A stretch of 64,000 bases of DNA from Prostheceraeus crozeri. Lineage: Eukaryota; Platyhelminthes; Polycladida; Euryleptidae. Of this stretch, positions 58,722 through 64,000 are shown piece by piece. The notes under the pieces are model-generated. The model saw only the letters and a program-made list of their open reading frames with translations. It searched no databases and was not told where the DNA came from. The first letter of the stretch is position 1. Each line of letters opens with the position of its first letter. Both the position numbers and the translations under genes were made by a program. The DNA lies in NCBI GenBank assembly GCA_907163375.1, contig CAJQUW010007876.1, positions 496,001 through 560,000 on the forward strand, in the 5' to 3' direction.

Positions 58722-59653
58722 CAGTGGCGGCCCGTCCATATGGGCGCCTGGGGCGCAGCCCTCCATTAAAAATTAGTTACATCAAAGAAAATTTACACAG
58801 AACATTGCGCTGAAACGCAACTGATCTGATAGACTGAATTGAACTATCAATGGTTCAACCTGTACTGCTAAACACATTCAGTGACTCATTCAGACGTCAC
58901 TCTCCCTCTCTTCTACCGGATGGGGCGCACAGTCTGTGCGCCTTGATTCATACTTGTTTTGCCGATCATACATCTGCATACATCGAAGATTTTTAGCAGC
59001 TTCGCACGCGTAAACAATGCATGGATGGGGCGCTTTCAAAAAGTCCCTCTAGCTCGCTTTCGTACATTCTGATTAGGTAACGCCGCGCGTGCGTTGGGAA
59101 GTCAGATTCTGGTCAAACTCATGTTATTCTGATGCGTGTATACGAAACCTTGGACTGGCGAAGCACTTTCAATCATAACTGTGTCTCACTGTGTCGACTG
59201 AAAATGAATCAGATTGTATATCTTTTAAGAAAGCCTTTTTCTCAACATTCCCTACAAGAAAAAATTGAAATTAGAAATCTCGGTCCGCAAAGGCCGCGAC
59301 TCAACGGCAGCCAAGCTAACGTTTCAAGCGACAGAGGACGAAACTGCAAGAGAAATTTTAATACAGAATGGTATTCGAGATGTGAATGGCTTTGTGGATC
59401 AGATGAACTGGAAGCTGTATTTTGTTTTCCTTGTGTGCTATTTGGTGGTGATCATCGCTGGAATTTACATCTTCCGAAAATAATGTCATTATGAAGGACC
59501 ATATTAGTATATTTGCAGTGAGACTTATCATGTCATAAACAGGCATTTACATAGGCGTACATGAAATATAGCAGAGACCGTAGTAGATGATGGGCTAAGA
59601 TGAAGACGTTTGGATTGCGCCCCACATGAGCAGGACTGCACGAGCCGCCACTG
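58722..59653 (+). mobile_element. hAT-type DNA element, non-autonomous, 932 bp
   Basis: The ends CAGTGGCGGCCCGTCC and, inverted, CAGTGGCGGCTCGTGC are hAT terminal repeats. A perfect 8-bp duplication, CTTGGCAG, flanks it (58714-58721 and 59654-59661). Inside is only the N-terminal zinc-finger part of a transposase, so it depends on another copy. The perfect duplication suggests a fairly recent insertion into an older Rep-A copy. Confidence 0.92.
59132..59494 (+). pseudogene. TTF-type zinc-finger fragment of a hAT (ZMYM1-like) transposase
   Basis: The frame carries RNLGPQRPRLN, then RNCKRNFNTEWYSRCEWLCGS and AVFCFPCVLFGGDHRW. This is the TTF/DUF4371 N-terminal signature of ZMYM1-like hAT transposases, in which Cys residues of CFPC-type motifs bind zinc. 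The downstream catalytic and dimerisation domains are absent before the terminal repeat. It starts at an ATG but is probably a deletion remnant. Confidence 0.7.
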
Positions 59654-60219
59654 CTTGGCAGTATACAAATTGGCAAAAATTTGACTTTTTAAAACTGTTC
59701 AAATAAATTTTTGGACCACGGGAACGTAATCTCCGCAGAAAACAAAATCTTTCCATATAAAAATTTTCAGATAAAAAAAGGAGAAAAAAGAAAAAAGCAA
59801 ATACTTTTTTGAGTCGACACTCTACCTATAAGGTGGGTGAGGTGAATAAGGTTCTCCTAGCAGACTGCTCTACAGTCTTGAATTTTTGATTAAATACTGC
59901 GAATTCATATTCAAATTATCTATTTCTGGTGCAGTTGACATGTGTGAGAAGTTCATGTCAATTATTGCGAAACTTCTGGTGTACGAGCAAAAAGATGAAA
60001 AATCACCGAGTGAGCCTTGTTACTGACACGTGTAGCCTGTAGGTAATAAGGCCCACTTTTTTTTGTGCAAAGCATTAAATTTATGCAGCTTCTTTTATCA
60101 GCTGTCGTATGCTATTTATAGGAAATTCATTTCAGGTCTGCGAGAGATTATTAATGGAGTATACATACATGGTATATCTTCGAACGCTATGTAACTAGTT
60201 TTAGCTGTGGACACATGTA

Positions 60220-61827
60220 CCCCGAGAACTACCAACGGTGTCAATTGACACGCAAATTTGACCGCATACTTCTTCGAATCTTGCGAATGCTACAATGCAA
60301 TATTTTGTCATTCTCACACAATTGCTGTGTATGTATCTTGGGGGAATATTTTTACAATGAATTTTACAATGAAACATTTGCGATTTGATGAGCAAAGTAC
60401 ACGCACGAGAGGCGACAAGTTGATAAATTTTGTCCAATACGAGAGTTGTGGACACGCCTTGTTTCAAATTCTCAAGCAGCTTTCAACCCTTCATTTTATC
60501 TAACAGTTGATAAGCAATTGTTTCCGATGAAATCTAGGTGTCCCTTCATTCAATTCATTCCAACGAAGCCAGATAAATGCGGATCAAAATTCTAATTATT
60601 GTGTGATGCAAATTTTAGATATATCTACAATGCTCAGCCATACCAAGGAAAGGTAGAGACGGAAGACCGTCATGGATTGCAACTTGGAGAATTCGTTGTG
60701 ATGAAACTTCTCGAACCATATTTCAGTGGAGGCTACAATGTCACCACAGACAGTTTTTTCACTAGTCTCTCCTTGTCAAGAAATCTTTTGCGCAAAAACA
60801 TCACTCTTATCGGGACGATGAAGTCTAATCGTCGTGAAATTCCACCTGTGTTGCATCACAAGAAATCGAAGCCTGTCAAAACGTTCCTGGCTGCTAAGAT
60901 ACCCTCTGAGAAATCTTGTCTTTTTTCTTACAAAGTCAAGAAAGATAAGAATGTCATTGTCTTGTCTTCTTTTCATTCCACCGCATCTATAGTAGAGGAT
61001 ATCCCAGAAGTGATTCGTTTCTACAATAGCACTAGATATGGTGTTGATACAATTGATCAGATGGCAGGACTGTATAGCACCAAAAGTGCTTCTCGTCGTT
61101 GGCCACTTCAAATCTTCTGCAATTTGCTTGACCTTGCAGCAATAAATGCACATACGCTGTTCAAGGAAACTTGCGATTCAGAAATCAGTCGAAGAGAGTT
61201 CCTGATTACCTTATCAAACGATCAGTTGATGTCACTATCTCGTAAACCAGACACAAGGACGAGCAAAACATTAAAACCAACACAAGAAAGATCGAACAAA
61301 CGTGTGAAATGCAGACTGTGTAAAATAAACTGTACACGCTCTTCATGCATTCGTTGCGAAAAATTTGTCTCTGGAACATGCACGAGTATTATCTGCAATG
61401 ATTGTCTGTAAAAATTGTCCTTTTCAAAATACAGAAAGTTTGAATTCTCTATTCTGTTGTCTCATTACAAACAGATTGATCTGTGCAGTACAAGTAACTG
61501 ACGGAAAAGAATTTGAAATAAAAGGTTATAATTTTGCAACTAGAAAAGTATATATGTTCAGATTTATTCATTGCATGTGATCATAGCAATGGTGTTTTCA
61601 GAGAAAAATGATGATAAGGCATCATTTTAGATAAGAAATATGTCTGTATCGCAAACAATCAAGACATAGTAATCTCATTGGATATGACATTATATCAAAG
61701 AATAAGATCTAGAATAATGCAAAACAGGTGCATAGATAAGTCTCACCAAAACAAAGACAGTAATTCATACCTCTATTTAGATAAAAAGCACATGGTGTCA
61801 ATTGACACTTTGTGGTAGTTCTTGGGG
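60220..61827 (+). mobile_element. piggyBac-family DNA transposon, defective (1.6 kb)
   Basis: The left end CCCCGAGAACTACC and the inverse of the right end (CCCCAAGAACTACC) are terminal repeats. Each is followed inward by the perfect palindrome GTGTCAATTGACAC (60238-60251 and 61795-61808). Between them lies a piggyBac transposase gene missing its N-terminal third. The flanks (TGTA and TATT) do not show the expected TTAA, so the site has decayed or the true tips lie elsewhere. Confidence 0.8.
60361..61411 (+). pseudogene. piggyBac transposase (DDE_Tnp_1_7 type), partial
   Basis: LRFDEQSTR and DKLINF open the conserved core, and LTVDKQLFPMKSRCPF with PTKPDKCG follow in another frame. After a stop in place of the usual KFWLLCD tryptophan, the frame runs on through YNAQPYQGK, TDSFFTSLSL, GTMKSNRREIP, RYGVDTIDQM and WPLQIFCNLLDLAAINAH. 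The C-terminus has the Cys-rich cross-brace finger (CRLC, CTRSSCIRCEKFVSGTC). The catalytic Asp residues of LTVD, TTDSFF and GVDTIDQM are present. One frameshift near 60500, one stop near 60594 and a missing N-terminal region inactivate it. Confidence 0.85.
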
Positions 61828-62767
61828 TATTGAAATCACGGTAGTTCTAGAGTAAAGCCCTTGTAAAAAAGAAAAACCAAATTTGTTCATTCAAATACAT
61901 CGACTTTTATTGAAAAACAAAAGATATTTCTAACACGAGGAAAAAATAGCAATATGATGGTGAAAACTTGTATTTGGTATTGTATAATCACTCTGTTAAT
62001 TATCAGTCATAAACACAGATTTTATAGGCCTACACTGGAACAGTCATTACAAACGAATAGGAACTCATCTTCGTCACTTCCATGACTTAAGCCAACACAA
62101 TCTAATCAATTGTGTATATCGTCACATGCTACACACTGCCTCATAGGCCTATCTAACTTTTCACCTTCCTCACAAATTTTGCAATCCCACGATTCAATGC
62201 CAGCTTGCTCATCTTTTCTACAACTAAGCTTGGGCATACTGTTTTGCTTCTTGGATAGAACAGATGCTTGCTTAAAGCGCTTTTTATTAGTAAAAAGTTC
62301 TTTTGTAAGTAGTTGTGTTTTCTACGTAAGACTGCGCTTACGCATGCGTGGATCTGACTTTCGTTGGATTTTCGGAGTATTGATTATACTGTATTAGGCC
62401 CGGGCCTTGTTACCAGCATTTTGTATGGGCCTTATTGGCTACATTGACATCGTTTTATAATCAGTGTTTTTTCGTACTTTCCCGAACTCAAAAATCAAAC
62501 TATAAGGTCATAGAGAGGATACGCCAGAGATAATTTTCCATGTTAAGAGCTCATCTACACCAATATTTTGTGTCATGAAATCTTTTAACAATTGAAGAAC
62601 AAATAGTAGATCAAAGAAGAAATTTGAATGTACTTTTTTTGAGATGCTGTAGAATCTGATCCACTAGACTAAAATCGATAAAACTTCTGACACTTATTTG
62701 AAATTAGACATGTTTTCATTTCCTTTTTGTTGCGCCTAAACTCGTTAAGCAGTTTCCGAGATCTAGC
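61828..62767. other. Flank of the piggyBac copy, no gene recognised
   Basis: No coding feature supported. It contains the GGGCCTTRTTACC-like motifs and two TAGGCCTA octamers (62025 and 62144). Confidence 0.35.
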
Positions 62768-62821
62768 AAGTGGGCCTTATTACCAGCTGGGCCTTATTCA
62801 TTATATCCCTACTCTATCAGC

Positions 62822-62965
62822 AGTCCAAAAAATATTTTGAGAAGCTTTTGAAAAGCTTGATTTTTGCCAATTTATCTACATGACGCCCTTTACAAGTAGT
62901 ATGTAATAAATTAGAGATCAAAAAGACTGAATCTTAGCTAACAAGCATCATATACACATAATTAC
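62822..62965 (+). repeat. Dispersed repeat Rep-A, copy 4 fragment
   Basis: GTCCAAAAAATATTTTGAG, CATGACGCC, AAGTAGTATG and TTAGCTAACAAGCATC follow the same order as in the copy at 8801-9390, with more divergence. Both ends are cut off. Confidence 0.6.
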
Positions 62966-63169
62966 ATATAGATTCATCTGTGCGTGTCTTCGGTTTCCTG
63001 GAAAGGAAGAATCATATTTAGCTTTAATATCGAAATGGCACATCTATAGACGTCGGATTACATTATTAGTAATCAAATATATTTAACACTAATTCTTTAT
63101 ATGGATACTCTTTGTTCGTAGTACCCTAGTCGCTCGTCCATGGATATTTATGGATGATTTCATGCATAT

Positions 63170-63290
63170 ATCAAACATTAATCATGCATGGGGAGGCATT
63201 CTCATGCGTGAGAATGTATGATTCATACATGAGAATGCATGTTTTATGCATTCTCATGCATGAATATTATCCATGATTTATCAATTAAGT
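63170..63290. repeat. Cluster of overlapping CATGCAT-type palindromes
   Basis: ATGCATTCTCATGCATGA and its inverse alternate several times (GCATTCTCATGCGTGAGAATG, TTCATACATGAGAATGCATG, ATGCATTCTCATGCATGAA), so the stretch can fold into more than one hairpin. Confidence 0.7.
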
Positions 63291-64000
63291 ATAAACGATT
63301 CATCAATGTGACATTTGATGTTGCTAAAAAAATCCTGCATGATTTACGATGCAATTGATGCAGTTGACCATGGGCCCCAGGAAGGTAGAATGCGCATTTG
63401 AACAGCACGATCGATACAGAATTGAATTTTCCAATTGAATGTGGAATAGACCATTTCGTGTTAGAAATATGCAATGATCCACTGCACAGCTATCTGCCGA
63501 CTGGGGTGTTCATAATCACAAATGGGTTCTTCATATATATTTCTACTCAATTCATCTCTAGATCGATCATGCTGTTCAAAAAATGAATTTCACCAACCTG
63601 ACGCGCAATTGCGTTTTCATCAATTGCACATCATATCTGATTTGCCTGCTAGAACTACCTGAGATTCACATATTAAGGAAATGATAGCGTACATAGCTCA
63701 TTATGGTGTGAATAGATTTTATTATCTGTTAACAAAAACAATTAATCTGTATGACCATGTATTAAACATGGAAGTTAAAAAACATAACGTATAAAGTTCA
63801 CTTCATATAGCGAACTTGTTCGCTAGTCTTTCTCTTCACAAACATTGACATTCTTCAGAATTTGGATAATAAAAGCTAAATTAAGTTGAATAAAAGGAAA
63901 ACAGAACAAACCTTCAAAAAAGTTAATTCAAAAAATTAAAATTGAATTGTTTTACATACTTTTATCTCAGGCACAGTCGCAGTATCCAATTCAAAGTTCT
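63291..64000. other. Right flank, nothing recognised
   Basis: Short frames on both strands show no domain or splice context. The window ends here. Confidence 0.35.

Larger units (their letters stand above)
57985..59829 (-). repeat. Dispersed repeat Rep-A, copy 3, with two nested insertions
   Basis: Read on the minus strand it starts ATAGGTAGAGTGTCGACTCA at 59829 and stays colinear with copies 1 and 2 down to about 57985. It is interrupted by a hAT element (58722-59653) and a hairpin MITE (58185-58416). Without them it is about 670 bp. Comparison with copy 1 shows the empty sites. Confidence 0.85.
60042..62784. repeat. 17-bp inverted repeat enclosing the piggyBac copy
   Basis: GGTAATAAGGCCCACTT at 60042-60058 is the exact inverse of AAGTGGGCCTTATTACC at 62768-62784. 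Close variants (GGGCCTTGTTACCAGC at 62402, GGGCCTTATTGG at 62427, GAGCCTTGTTAC at 60013) lie nearby. The 2.7-kb span could be an outer element or a set of subterminal repeats; its nature is not settled. Confidence 0.5.

Noticed and set aside
1-64000. CRISPR arrays, bacterial operons, rRNA genes, LTR retroelements
   Set aside because: I looked for regularly spaced direct repeats, Shine-Dalgarno-led gene runs, conserved rRNA blocks and paired LTRs with gag-pol signatures and saw none that could be supported.

Overview
This is a window of animal nuclear DNA: AT-rich, gene-poor and full of transposons. The genes have GT-AG introns and polyadenylation signals, and I see no bacterial operons, rRNA genes or CRISPR arrays. 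The mix of elements (several LINE families, Penelope-like fragments, hAT, piggyBac, Tc1/mariner-, pogo- and Harbinger-type elements) suits an aquatic invertebrate such as a lophotrochozoan or invertebrate deuterostome, but the sequence alone does not fix the phylum.

Three host genes can be assembled. (1) Plus strand, 9709-18043: five exons, all joined in phase 1, encode a cysteine-free secreted protein of 193 residues with a signal peptide, an acidic stretch and a very lysine-rich C-terminal exon. An alternative terminal exon at 10535-10596 with its own AATAAA would instead give a 40-residue secreted peptide. (2) Minus strand, 57208-30111: ten exons whose phases all match give a 442-residue protein with an IPGYTG motif, typical of ciliary or sperm microtubule inner proteins. 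(3) Minus strand, 34548-33976: an intronless apolipoprotein D-like lipocalin with its own TATA-like box and poly(A) signal, nested on the same strand inside the last intron of gene 2.

The rest is mostly mobile DNA. 1836-6640 is a decayed LINE whose ORF1 carries a PHD-type finger. 8801-9390, 16133-16715 and 57985-59829 are copies of one dispersed repeat. 11156-11892 is a hAT element. 13516-13947 and 20027-20430 are one mariner-type MITE family, and 17178-17432 is another with the same tips. 18772-19498 and 50108-50834 are two 727-bp giant-hairpin MITEs. 23720-28066 is a palindromic MITE split by a nearly full-length LINE. LINE 3' fragments lie at 32365-32955, 36228-37416, 38690-39040, 48090-49023 and 54490-55230. 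Penelope-like GIY-YIG remnants lie at 29200-29545 and 50960-51345. 57685-59829 is a nested stack holding a Harbinger-like hairpin and a hAT with a perfect 8-bp target duplication. 60220-61827 is a broken piggyBac.

No new multi-gene system is visible. The most novel host feature is the lysine-rich secreted gene with its alternative terminal exon. The best documented genome biology is the set of nested insertions, whose empty sites can be read directly from paired repeat copies or arms.
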